A stretch of DNA of 64,000 nucleotides from Asticcacaulis sp. YBE204 (GTDB taxonomy: Bacteria; Pseudomonadota; Alphaproteobacteria; Caulobacterales; Caulobacteraceae): positions 351,412 through 415,411 of the forward strand of contig NZ_AWGF01000002.1 in the NCBI RefSeq assembly GCF_000495855.1, read 5' to 3'. Each line of letters begins with the position of its first letter. The first letter of the stretch is position 1. The notes beneath the pieces are model-generated. The model did not search any database. It was not told the DNA's origin and saw only the letters and a list, made by a program, of their open reading frames with translations. Positions 1 through 9,097 of this stretch are shown here, one piece after another. Both the position numbers and the translations under genes were made by a program.

Positions 1-3000
1 AACGCCCAGCCAGTCTTTCAGCACCTTCGGATCGAGCGGCTTATAGAACAGCGGCACGCCCGCCGCGGCGCAGGCGCTTGCTGTTTCAGGCCCATGATCG
101 GCGGTGACCAGCGCGACCCGCAGGTCCGGGCACGCGGCCCTCAACCGGGCGATCAGCGACAGGCCGTCGGCCCCTTCGCTCAGATTATAGTCGATCAGCG
201 CCCCGTCTATACCCTGCGCCTCAGCTATCGCCGCATCGGGATCACCGGCCATACGGACAGCGCAACGCCAGCGCACCAACAATGCCGCCATAGCCTCACG
301 CACCGCCGGTTCGTCATCGACGATCAGAATCGTCCGCGCCATTTCGGCCTTGCGCATCGTCTGTACAGGGACGGCGGGTTCAAATACAGCCATCGGCAAG
401 GTCACTGCGAACCGGCTGCCCCGGCCCAGATGCGAGCGCACATCGACCGGCAAGTCGAGCACGCGCGCCGTGCGCTCGACGATGGCCAACCCCAGACCTA
501 TCCCCGCCTCGCCGCTGGTGCCCAGCCGCTCGAATTCGCGGAAAATGCGTTCGTAATCTTCGTCCGCAATGCCGCAACCTGTGTCGTAAACCTCGATCCG
601 TACAGCATTCCCACGCGGTCGCACCGCCACCAGCACGCCGCCGCGCGCCGTATAGCGCACGGCGTTGGAGACGAAGTTTTGCAGGATCGAGCGCAGCAGG
701 TTGCGGTCGGATTCCACCCACACCGCCGGGCCGGTCAGACGCAGGGCAATACCTTTTTCCGCCGCCAAAGGCCGAAAGATCACCTCAAGGTCCTGTAACA
801 GCGTCGTTAGATCGAATCGTGTCGGTTTGGGCGTAATCCCACCGGCGTCCAGCTTCGATATATCGAGCAAAGACCGCAACAATGCATCCGCCGCATCGAT
901 GGCGCGCTCGACATTGCCAAGCAGAGCCAGCCCTTCGCCTTTGACGTCTTCCGACAAAGCTGCCGTAAACAGTCGCGCCGCGTGCAACGGTTGCAACAGG
1001 TCATGGCTGGCGGCGGCGAGAAAGCGCGTCTTTTCCTCGGTCGCTCGCGCCAGGGCGGCATTCACGGATCGAAGCTCCGCCGTGCGTTGTTCGACGCGGC
1101 TTTCCAGTTCCAGCCGCGCATTTTCGAGCCCCGTCAGTGCCGCCGCTTCGGTGGTAATGTCGGTGAAACACATGACATAGCCACCACCCGGCATGGGTCC
1201 GCCCACCGTCTTGATGACCTTGCCGTCGGCGCGGCGGCGCTCGAAACTGTGACGCGCGCCCCTTCGCATGTGTTCCAGACGTCGCGCCACGTGGTTTTCG
1301 ACCTCGCCCGGTCCGCATTCGCCGCGCTCGGCATTGTAGCGGATCAAATCCGAGACCGGCGCGCCGACGCGGATCATCTGCGGCGGATATTGAAACAGAT
1401 CCAGATAGCGGCTGTTCCACGCCACCAGCCGCAGGTTCTGATCGATCACACTGACGCCGGGGTCGATGTTTTCCAACGTCGCCGCCAGAAGTCCTTTTGA
1501 AAATTGCAGGCTCTGGCCGGACTGGTCGAGCAGACGCGCCACGTCCTCGACGCTGATCGTCGTCCCGGACAGGGCCGACGAGACGATGGCGTGCGCCGAG
1601 GGGGCGCCGACCACACCTGCAATCAGGCGTTCTGCCCGCCGTGCCGACGATCGGTCCACGCTTGCACTGGTATTGATCGCCCCGAAAGCTTCGCTTACCG
1701 CGTCCTGCCCGGCAAACCGCGCTGTCAGGGTGGTCAGTTGCCCCAGATTTTGCACCGTCCCTTCGCGTACCACGGGCATAAGACGGAACCCCGGCAACGG
1801 CCCCTTGCGCCCGATCGCCAGCGCGACGAACCACGCCAGCCCATTGGCCCCCAGCGACACGATCACGCCGTGGGTCAAGGGATCGATACCCTTGAAACCG
1901 AACAAACCCAAAGGATCCAAAGGACCGTTCCCCAGCGCCGATAGCCAGGGTTCCGGCGCAATGGTGGGGAAAAACAGGGTGTAGAACCAGACGACAAGAC
2001 CGGCGAGCAAACCCGCCTGAATGGCGGTGGCGTCGCGCACCTTGCCGCGCACCGCCAGCAGCAAAGCGGGCGTGAACTGCGCGATGGCGGCAAAGGCGAT
2101 CAGGCCTATAAAGGCCAGTTGTCGCGTCGGCGGCACCCACAGGGCGTAGGTCAGGGCCGCCCCCATCACCCCGCCGATGGAAATCCGCCTGACCCACAGC
2201 ATCAGACGACCGAAGTCGGCGGCGCTCGACATGGTCCGGTGACGCAACAGAAACGGTGCGATCAGGTCGTTGGAAATCATGGTCGACAGGGCGATGGTTT
2301 CGACCAGCGCCATGCCGGTCGCCGCCGAAAACCCGCCGATGAACACCAGAAGCGTCAGCCAGTGGACCCCGGCGCCATAGGGCAGGTTCAGGACGAACAG
2401 ATCATGCGACACCTGCGACGGCAAAAGCGTCAACCCGGCCAGCGTAATCGGCGGTATGACGAGCAGGGTCGCCAGCAAATAACCGACGAACGGACCCCGC
2501 GCCCGCTTCGCGTCTTCGGGACGATCGGCGCCGATGACGCCCGTATAGAACTGACGCGGCAGGCAGACGATGGCGGCCATCGACACCAGCGTGATGATGA
2601 CGAAGTCGAGATCGATCTGAACGGGATCGAAGCGCGCCGAAAAACGCGCCAAACCCAGATTGCGCACCTCCGGCGGCGCGGCATTGAAGGCGAGGACGGC
2701 GAATCCGGCCACTGCGACCAGCGCCAGAATCTTAACCAGCGATTCCGCCGCGACGACATAGAGCACACCGGCGTTACGGCTCGACGCCACATAATGCCGC
2801 GTCCCAAACAATATGGCGAATAGCCCCAGCGCCCCGGCGGTAAGGGTCATGGGCCAGACCGTATCTCCACCCGCGACCTGTGCGAAACTGGTGCCGACCG
2901 ACCTTAGTTGCAGCGCCAAGTAGGGGATGGTGCCGAACAGGGCCAGCAGCGTCACCAGCGCCGCCACGCCCCGGCTCTTGCCAAAACGCGCCCCAATAAA

Positions 3001-3309
3001 ATCGGAAATGGACGTGGCGCCTTCGGCCTGAACCGCGGCGATCAGCTTCGACAGGAATTTCGAGGCAAACAGCCAGACCAGAATCGGCCCCAGATAGATG
3101 GGGGCGAAGCTCCAGCCCTGCCCGGCAGCCGAGCCCACCGCGCCGTAAAAGGTCCAACTGGTGCAATAGACGCCCAAGGCCAGCGCATAGGCGGGCAAGC
3201 GAAACGGCAAAGGCGTTCCGCGTGTGGTGCGGCGTTCGGCCCAGGTGCCGACGGCGAACAGGCTTGCGACATAGATCGCCGCCGCCAGCAACAGAATAAA
3301 GCCGTTCAA
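1..3309 (-). CDS. Sodium/solute symporter-sensor hybrid histidine kinase (partial, C-terminal end off the left edge)
   Basis: Reading leftwards from a TTG start there is an uninterrupted frame of about 1103 codons reaching the window edge. The first ~480 residues are a multi-pass SSS/PutP-like symporter domain. A PAS-like linker follows, then a histidine kinase H-box SHDLLQPLHAARLF (His about residue 769), an HATPase domain with DTGCGIADED and GLGLAI motifs, and a receiver domain with LIVDDEP, phospho-acceptor Asp about residue 1040 (GALIDYNL) and the conserved Lys in FYKPLDP. The receiver is nearly complete, so only a few residues are missing. TTG is chosen because an AAGGAAA ribosome site lies just upstream and an in-frame TAA rules out ATG starts. 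Transporter-kinase fusions of this kind (compare CbrA) couple substrate sensing or uptake to phosphorelay; the ligand here is unknown. Inner membrane protein. Confidence 0.9.
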   Translation of the reverse strand, partial: MNGFILLLAAAIYVASLFAVGTWAERRTTRGTPLPFRLPAYALALGVYCTSWTFYGAVGSAAGQGWSFAPIYLGPILVWLFASKFLSKLIAAVQAEGATSISDFIGARFGKSRGVAALVTLLALFGTIPYLALQLRSVGTSFAQVAGGDTVWPMTLTAGALGLFAILFGTRHYVASSRNAGVLYVVAAESLVKILALVAVAGFAVLAFNAAPPEVRNLGLARFSARFDPVQIDLDFVIITLVSMAAIVCLPRQFYTGVIGADRPEDAKRARGPFVGYLLATLLVIPPITLAGLTLLPSQVSHDLFVLNLPYGAGVHWLTLLVFIGGFSAATGMALVETIALSTMISNDLIAPFLLRHRTMSSAADFGRLMLWVRRISIGGVMGAALTYALWVPPTRQLAFIGLIAFAAIAQFTPALLLAVRGKVRDATAIQAGLLAGLVVWFYTLFFPTIAPEPWLSALGNGPLDPLGLFGFKGIDPLTHGVIVSLGANGLAWFVALAIGRKGPLPGFRLMPVVREGTVQNLGQLTTLTARFAGQDAVSEAFGAINTSASVDRSSARRAERLIAGVVGAPSAHAIVSSALSGTTISVEDVARLLDQSGQSLQFSKGLLAATLENIDPGVSVIDQNLRLVAWNSRYLDLFQYPPQMIRVGAPVSDLIRYNAERGECGPGEVENHVARRLEHMRRGARHSFERRRADGKVIKTVGGPMPGGGYVMCFTDITTEAAALTGLENARLELESRVEQRTAELRSVNAALARATEEKTRFLAAASHDLLQPLHAARLFTAALSEDVKGEGLALLGNVERAIDAADALLRSLLDISKLDAGGITPKPTRFDLTTLLQDLEVIFRPLAAEKGIALRLTGPAVWVESDRNLLRSILQNFVSNAVRYTARGGVLVAVRPRGNAVRIEVYDTGCGIADEDYERIFREFERLGTSGEAGIGLGLAIVERTARVLDLPVDVRSHLGRGSRFAVTLPMAVFEPAVPVQTMRKAEMARTILIVDDEPAVREAMAALLVRWRCAVRMAGDPDAAIAEAQGIDGALIDYNLSEGADGLSLIARLRAACPDLRVALVTADHGPETASACAAAGVPLFYKPLDPKVLKDWLGV

Positions 3310-3352
3310 GCGCCCATTTTCCTTTTTATGCTTGCGCCCACCTTACAAGCAA

Positions 3353-3380
3353 AAACCCCCGGCTGAAAAGCCGGGGGTTT
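3353..3380 (-). terminator. Rho-independent terminator of the TonB-dependent receptor
   Basis: Perfect 8-bp stem CCCCCGGC / GCCGGGGG with a six-base loop, followed in the minus direction by a T-run. It lies about 40 bp past the receptor stop and insulates it from the downstream kinase gene. Confidence 0.9.
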
Positions 3381-3417
3381 CCGTTCGAACTATCCGTGAG
3401 GATCGTTCGGGTAGCGA

Positions 3418-6399
3418 TTACCAGGAGCGCGAAACGTTCAGGGTGAACGTACGGCCCAGGAAGTCGTACTGGCTGGTCAGAGCCGCGTTACCAACGCGCG
3501 TGGCGGTGCCCGACGTGATGGACGGAGCCGACTCGTTGGTGATGTTACGGATGGTACCCGTAACCGACCACTTGTCGAAGCGCTTACGCAGGCTGATCGT
3601 GTGGTTGGCGTAGAACTCGGTGTGCATATCGTAGCAGTAGTTCGCTGCGGTATAGCCGAGCAGAGCGCCCGTGTAGCAGTCCGTACCGTACCATTCACGC
3701 ATCGAGGACGCGCCCACCATGCTGGTGTTCCAGTTGAGGGTGTAGTCCTTGTAGTCGAAGCGGATGTTGTTGTTCGACACGACTTCCGGCGAACCGACCC
3801 CGAAGGTCAGGTTGTCCTGAGGCGCGGCGCCCGGCAGAAGGATCTGCGTCCACTTGCGGATGAACGACGACTGGTTTTCGATACGCATCTTCACCGGACC
3901 GAAGGTGTGGTCGTAGTAGATCTTCAGATCGAAGCCACGCATGAACTGCTCGGCAATGTTGACGTAGTTGTTGTCAACTTGCTGGATCATGTAGATCGTC
4001 GAGCTGCCCGGCGTCAGGTCACGCTTGAACAGCGTACAGAACGGCGAAGACAGGTTCGGCGAGGTATAGCAGGCGTTCAGGATGTTGGCGACGCCGAACT
4101 GAGCGACCTGGTTGTTGATCTTCGTTTCGAAGAAGTCGACCGCGACCTGGACCTTGACCGACGACGGCGTGAAGATCAGGCCGACCGTACGGTTGTCCGA
4201 GGTTTCGGCTTGCAGGATGCCCGCACCACCGCCGGCGTAAACCGAGGCGGACGAGTAACCCGTACCGGTCGTCGGGTTGGACGAGGTGTAGGTGTCAGGG
4301 ATGCCCTGAGCGGCGCAGTTGGCGCGCAGAGCCGCGTCGGTCTTCGTACCCCACTGGTAGCAGGGATCGATGGCCGTCTGAGCCGAGAAGCTGAGCAGGT
4401 CGCCGAGGAACAGTTCGTACAGGGCCGGAGCGCGGAACGAGTTGCCTTGCGAGGCGCGCAGACGCCAGGCGCTGTTGATGACCCAGTTGGCCGAGACCTT
4501 GTAGGTGTCGCTGGCGCCGTAGGAGTCGTAGTCCGAGTAACGGCCCGAAACACCGACGGTCAGGCTGTCGACGAACGGCAGACCCTTCAGGACCGGGATA
4601 CCCAGTTCGTAGAAGGCTTCCTTGATCGTGTCTTCACCCTTGGTGATGACGGCGGTCGACAGACCCCAGTAGTTGCCGCGCTGAGCTTCGGTACCCGGGG
4701 TGTCGTTGATCGACTCCTTGCGGTACATGAAACCGACGGTCGCGCCGACGGTGCCGGCGGGCAGTTCGAACAGGTCACCCGAGAAGTCAGCTTCGACATA
4801 CTGTTGACGGTAGGTCGTCTTGCCGTATTCGGTGAAGAACAGGAAGTCCTTCTGCGCCTGCGTGAAGTTGCCGGCCAGAACGTCCTTCGAGGTCCAGGCG
4901 ATGCCGCCGGTCGGGCAGGACGTGGCCGAGATCAGAACGGCCGTGTTACAGGCCGTGGCATAGGCCGAGGTGGCCAGAACGCGGTCGTTATAGACCGTGT
5001 CGATGCCGTAGGTGCCGACCGAGTGCGACGATTGACCGTAGACGTCCCAGGTCCAGTTCTTCAGCGTACCGAAGTCCGGGAAGATACCCTTGATACCGAC
5101 GACGGCGCGACGGTAGTTGATGTCCTGAGTCGAGTTGTACGGGATGATGATGACGGGCTGCACGGCCGAGGCCGGATAGCCGTTCGGGTTGCCCGTGCGG
5201 AAGACGTTGTTCGGGTTACCGATCGCGACCGTCGGGAACAGCTGACGCCAGCTGTCCTGACGCGAGGTACGGTTGTTGAACTGGTACTCGAAGTAAACTT
5301 CGGTGTTACCCGTCAGGTCGTAGCCGCCGAAGAAGCTGATCGACTTGCGCTCGACCGGCGAAATCAGGGTCTTGGACAGCCAACGCGGATCTTCGGTCGG
5401 GTTTTCAGCGCGCGACGCACGGGTCAGGGCCAGCCAGTTGGCGCTCTGAGCCGAGGTGTAGGTCGCGTTGACGCGGTGCAGACCGGCCAGGTCGTCGGCC
5501 AGGTAGCCGCCGCCGGCGACAGCGCCGTCCTTATAGACGTAACGACGGCCCGTACCGGTCGCGGTCATGGCGCCCGAGAAGAAGCCCAGCGTACACTTGT
5601 AGCTACCGTCCGGGTAGGTCAGGTCGAGGCGAGCGCCGGTGTTGGCGTCGGTGAAGCGGTCCTGCGGGCAGGCGAAGCTTTCGCGATCGCTGTAGCGCAG
5701 GGCGCTTTGCTTGTAGTAGTCAGCCGCGATGGCGCCGTAGAAACGGTCCGTCGTGAAGCCCTGCGAAATGTTGAAGCTGCGGGTTTCACCGCCGCTTTCT
5801 TCCGGAAGGCTGACGAACGCCGTGGCGTTGCCGCCCGAATAGTTCTTCTTGGTGATGATGTTGACGACGCCGGCGATGGCGTCCGAACCGTAGATCGACG
5901 AAGCGCCGTCGGTCAGGATTTCGGTACGGTCGATCACCGAGTTCGGGATCGAGTTCAGGTCCGTCGGCCCGATGCGGCCACCGACGCCCGCCGGACCGAC
6001 GCGACGGCCGTTCAGCAGGACGAGGGTGCGGTTGGAACCCAGACCGCGCAGCGAGATGGTGTTCGAGCCCGGACCGCCGGTGACGAGGAAGCCGGTGTAG
6101 GAGTTGTCGATCTGCGACGCCGTGGCGGCGATCGTCGAACCCTGGAGCACCTTGGTGGTGTCGGAGAGGCCGACCAGGGTGCTGCGTTCCGACGTGATGA
6201 TCTGAACCGGAGAGGCCGAGGTGAATTCGGCGCGACGCAGGCGCGAACCCGTGACGACGACTTCTTCGATCTTCTCTTCTTTTTTGGCCTCAGTCGCTTC
6301 CTTTTCCGTGGTCGTGGCCTGTTGTGCCGACGCGGAAACCGCGAAGGCCGCCAGGCTCATGAACATCGTAGAAGCGAGCAATAGATTTTGTCGTTTCAA
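3418..6399 (-). CDS. TonB-dependent outer membrane receptor
   Basis: 993-residue outer membrane receptor for active, TonB-energised uptake of an unidentified substrate. A TTG start at 6399 is preferred over the longer upstream frame because GGAGGG lies 7 bases before it and it gives a clean signal peptide ending at ASAQQ. A TonB-box-like segment EKIEEVVVTGSR follows, then a plug domain (ASSIYGSDAIAGVVNIIT) and a long beta-barrel ending in the aromatic C-terminus NVSRSW typical of outer membrane proteins. It is divergent from a secreted S9 peptidase, which suggests the pair may handle peptides, but that is inference. It ends in a strong terminator. Similar Caulobacterales receptors are often annotated for oligosaccharides or peptides; specificity cannot be read from the sequence. 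Confidence 0.92.
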   Translation of the reverse strand: MKRQNLLLASTMFMSLAAFAVSASAQQATTTEKEATEAKKEEKIEEVVVTGSRLRRAEFTSASPVQIITSERSTLVGLSDTTKVLQGSTIAATASQIDNSYTGFLVTGGPGSNTISLRGLGSNRTLVLLNGRRVGPAGVGGRIGPTDLNSIPNSVIDRTEILTDGASSIYGSDAIAGVVNIITKKNYSGGNATAFVSLPEESGGETRSFNISQGFTTDRFYGAIAADYYKQSALRYSDRESFACPQDRFTDANTGARLDLTYPDGSYKCTLGFFSGAMTATGTGRRYVYKDGAVAGGGYLADDLAGLHRVNATYTSAQSANWLALTRASRAENPTEDPRWLSKTLISPVERKSISFFGGYDLTGNTEVYFEYQFNNRTSRQDSWRQLFPTVAIGNPNNVFRTGNPNGYPASAVQPVIIIPYNSTQDINYRRAVVGIKGIFPDFGTLKNWTWDVYGQSSHSVGTYGIDTVYNDRVLATSAYATACNTAVLISATSCPTGGIAWTSKDVLAGNFTQAQKDFLFFTEYGKTTYRQQYVEADFSGDLFELPAGTVGATVGFMYRKESINDTPGTEAQRGNYWGLSTAVITKGEDTIKEAFYELGIPVLKGLPFVDSLTVGVSGRYSDYDSYGASDTYKVSANWVINSAWRLRASQGNSFRAPALYELFLGDLLSFSAQTAIDPCYQWGTKTDAALRANCAAQGIPDTYTSSNPTTGTGYSSASVYAGGGAGILQAETSDNRTVGLIFTPSSVKVQVAVDFFETKINNQVAQFGVANILNACYTSPNLSSPFCTLFKRDLTPGSSTIYMIQQVDNNYVNIAEQFMRGFDLKIYYDHTFGPVKMRIENQSSFIRKWTQILLPGAAPQDNLTFGVGSPEVVSNNNIRFDYKDYTLNWNTSMVGASSMREWYGTDCYTGALLGYTAANYCYDMHTEFYANHTISLRKRFDKWSVTGTIRNITNESAPSITSGTATRVGNAALTSQYDFLGRTFTLNVSRSW

Positions 6400-6972
6400 G
6401 GTACCCTCCGGTAATGAACTAAAGCACGTCAGACCTTTTATATCCCCTGCCGGCGGAGAGCCGGCGATATCTGAACGGGCCGAAATGGGAGCAAACGGTT
6501 TCCAGAAAAACCATTTGGCTGAAAGTTTTATATTCAACTAATTAAAAACCACAAACCCAATTACGGCCAAATTACGATAAGACTTTCCACATGTCACAAA
6601 TTTAACACGCGTTCGCTAAGAAAGCGTCAAAAATAACGCAGGTATTGGTATCTCGATACCTGAAAATTGCAAAATTTATAAAGTAATAACAAGTAATTAA
6701 ATTATATTGTCCGCCTTTTTCGCACTGCGGCATTCCCCCTTATGAATGATTGATTTCGTCATATATCGCTAAAATCGACGCCTTGTTTTCACCCGATTCA
6801 CGCAACCGAATGCCCGGATTTCGCCATCTTATGATCGCATTTGACTAACGGCTGAAACGATGAATATGATGATTGCCAATGCAACCAGCAGGGCGTCGGG
6901 GGACAAGGATGCATTTTACATCGCTCCCCGCCTTTTGTTGCACGAAGTAACTCATTTTTTCGGAAGCGTAAT
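6400..6972. other. AT-rich divergent intergenic region between receptor and S9 peptidase
   Basis: No convincing gene. The stretch is markedly richer in A+T than its flanks and must carry the promoters of both divergent genes. The clearest element is the palindrome at 6647-6660, listed separately. A short open frame on the minus strand (6798-6986) lacks coding character. Confidence 0.6.
6647..6660. promoter_or_regulatory. Candidate operator palindrome in the receptor/peptidase divergent region
   Basis: GGTATCTCGATACC is a perfect inverted repeat with 6-bp arms and a 2-base centre. A further GGTAT half-site lies 6 bases to the left (6641-6645). It sits about 250 bp from the receptor start and 310 bp from the peptidase start. 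The cognate regulator is unknown. Confidence 0.4.
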
Positions 6973-9024
6973 ATGGCCCTTTTCACTACCTTGTCGCCTT
7001 CCTACCGGGCGCTGGCCGTTGCCATTACCCTGGCAGCCGGCCCTCTGGCACCGGCGGTTCTCCTGCCGGCCATAGCCCATGCCCAGGCCACCGCGCCGAC
7101 GGCCGAAGACTTCGGGCGTCTGCCCGCGATGGACAGCCTGACCCTTTCGCCCGACGGCAAGCACATGGCGGCCCTGACGTCGCAGGACGGCAAGGCCGCG
7201 GTGATCACCGTATGGTCCACCGACGACCTGACCAAGCCCACCGGTATCGGCATCGATCCGCGTATGCGCTTCATGCGCGTGTCGTTCGTCAAGAACGAGC
7301 GTATGGCCGTCACCATGCGTCAGCTGCTCGATTACGGCTCGATGCGCAGCTACGTCTTCAAGACGGAATTCACCGACCTGAAAGGCTCCAAGTGGCTGAA
7401 GGGTGCGCCTGAGCGCCGCGCCAAGAGCGAGCAGGAAGAACTGAGCCGCGCCCTGTCGAGCGCCCGCGTCATCGACTCGCTGCCGAACGATCCTGAAAAC
7501 GTTCTGGTTCAGGGCGACGACGGCGAAATCTACAAGTCGAACCTGATGACCGGCAAATACGTCGTTCAGGAACGTATCGGCGACAAGGACGGCAGCCTGA
7601 TCTATAACCTCAAGGGGGAACTGGTCGCCAAGAACGGCGTCGAGTTCGAAACCGGCAAGGCCTATATCTCGCAGAAGTTCAAGAACCCCGAAACCGGCGC
7701 CTGGGAAGAAATCTACCGCGCCTATTTCAAGGACCGCGAACTGCCGTCGATCGTCGGCCTGACCAAGGATCCGGCCATCATCCTCGTCTCGGCGCGCCGC
7801 GGCAAGGATCATACGGGCATCTACAATTTCGACGTCCGCACCAAGCAGTTCGGTGAAGTCGCCTTCGAACATCCGACCTTCGACGCCGGCGGCGTGCAGA
7901 TCGATCCGCGCAGCGGCGACGTCGTGGCCTTCGCCTATCAGGCCGACCGTCCGATGTACTACTATGTCGACGAAAAACTCGACAACACGATGAAGACCAT
8001 CGAGCAGGCGCTGGGCATCAAGACCAAGAGCGTCGACTGGAAGGATCTGGCCACGTTCAAGCCGGTCAAGATCCGCCTCTATGACGGCCCCGGCCTGTCG
8101 CTCGTCGACTGGAGCCAGGACTACAAGACCCTGATCGTCAAGAAGTCCGGCCCGGCGACCCCGCCGGAATACTATCTCTACATCGAAGGCGTCGGTATTC
8201 GTGCGATCGGCGCGGAACGCCCGTGGCTCGACACGAAGCTTCTGGGGCATGGCGATCTGGAGCAGTTCACCGCCCGTGATGGCCGTCCGATTCCGGCGCT
8301 GGTCTATAAGCCCAATGTCGAAAAGTACGGCAAGGGCCCCTACCCGACCCTGATCGTGCCGCACGGCGGCCCGTGGGCACGCGACTATCTCGACTGGAAC
8401 GTCATTTCGCCCTGGGCGCAGTACTTCGTCGCCCGCGGTTATGCCGTCGCCATGCCGCAGTATCGCGGCTCGGACGGCTGGGGCATGGCGCAGTGGAGCG
8501 CCGGCGACAGCAAGTGGGGTCAGGCCATGTCGGACGACATGGATGACGTTGCGCTGGGTATGGTCGCGCAGGGCGTGGCGGACAAGAACCGTCTGGCCAT
8601 GCACGGCTATTCGTTCGGCGGTTACTCGGCCATGGCCGCCGTCGTGCGCCCGACCCCGATCTATCAGTGTGCGATTTCCGGCGCCGGTCCCTCGTCGCCC
8701 AAGTCGATGCAGAACCGTAACGGCGACAACCGCTTCCAGCGCGAGTTCCAGCGCCCGTTCGTCGGCGGTCTGGATGCCAAGGCCAATGTCGATAAGGCCA
8801 GCATTCCGATCCTGATCTATCACGGCGACCGCGACACGAACGTCATTCCGTCGGAGTCGAAAGACTTCTACGATGCGCTGATCGCGGCCAAGAAGAAGGC
8901 CGAATACGTCTCCTTCAAGGACATGGGCCACGAATCGAATCTGTGGAACCCGGAGCATGCCGCCAAGCTGCTCACCATGGTCGACGACTTCCTCAAGAAG
9001 GATTGCAAGCCCGGCGGGCTGTAA
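6973..9024 (+). CDS. Secreted S9-family prolyl oligopeptidase/acylaminoacyl peptidase
   Basis: 683-residue serine peptidase with an N-terminal signal peptide (cleavage near AIAHAQA), so it probably acts in the periplasm. The N-terminal half is a beta-propeller-like region (SLTLSPDGKHMAAL). The C-terminal alpha/beta hydrolase domain carries the nucleophile motif GYSFGGY (Ser about 547), Asp about 621 in HGDRDTNV and His about 653 in DMGHES, the expected S9 triad order. Enzymes of this family release dipeptides or acyl-amino acids from short peptides. The divergent TonB-dependent receptor may import the peptides it processes; this is inference from position. A strong terminator follows. Confidence 0.93.
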   Translation: MALFTTLSPSYRALAVAITLAAGPLAPAVLLPAIAHAQATAPTAEDFGRLPAMDSLTLSPDGKHMAALTSQDGKAAVITVWSTDDLTKPTGIGIDPRMRFMRVSFVKNERMAVTMRQLLDYGSMRSYVFKTEFTDLKGSKWLKGAPERRAKSEQEELSRALSSARVIDSLPNDPENVLVQGDDGEIYKSNLMTGKYVVQERIGDKDGSLIYNLKGELVAKNGVEFETGKAYISQKFKNPETGAWEEIYRAYFKDRELPSIVGLTKDPAIILVSARRGKDHTGIYNFDVRTKQFGEVAFEHPTFDAGGVQIDPRSGDVVAFAYQADRPMYYYVDEKLDNTMKTIEQALGIKTKSVDWKDLATFKPVKIRLYDGPGLSLVDWSQDYKTLIVKKSGPATPPEYYLYIEGVGIRAIGAERPWLDTKLLGHGDLEQFTARDGRPIPALVYKPNVEKYGKGPYPTLIVPHGGPWARDYLDWNVISPWAQYFVARGYAVAMPQYRGSDGWGMAQWSAGDSKWGQAMSDDMDDVALGMVAQGVADKNRLAMHGYSFGGYSAMAAVVRPTPIYQCAISGAGPSSPKSMQNRNGDNRFQREFQRPFVGGLDAKANVDKASIPILIYHGDRDTNVIPSESKDFYDALIAAKKKAEYVSFKDMGHESNLWNPEHAAKLLTMVDDFLKKDCKPGGL

Positions 9025-9042
9025 TCCTTACCAGACAAAGGA

Positions 9043-9074
9043 AAAGCGGGCCGCGCAAACGGCCCGCTTTTTTT
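9043..9074 (+). terminator. Rho-independent terminator after the S9 peptidase
   Basis: Stem AAGCGGGCC / GGCCCGCTT around an 8-base loop, followed by a T-tract. It lies 18 bp past the stop codon and separates this gene from the convergent efflux operon. Confidence 0.92.
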
Positions 9075-9097
9075 GTGCGTGGTGTCCGGTGGCTCAC

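Noticed and set aside
3601..6384. 927-codon open frame on the plus strand
   Set aside because: Exactly antisense to the TonB-dependent receptor; composition (R, V, D, G) reflects codon shadowing, with no domain.
6952..8958. 668-codon open frame on the minus strand
   Set aside because: Antisense to the S9 peptidase, whose catalytic motifs and signal peptide are clear.
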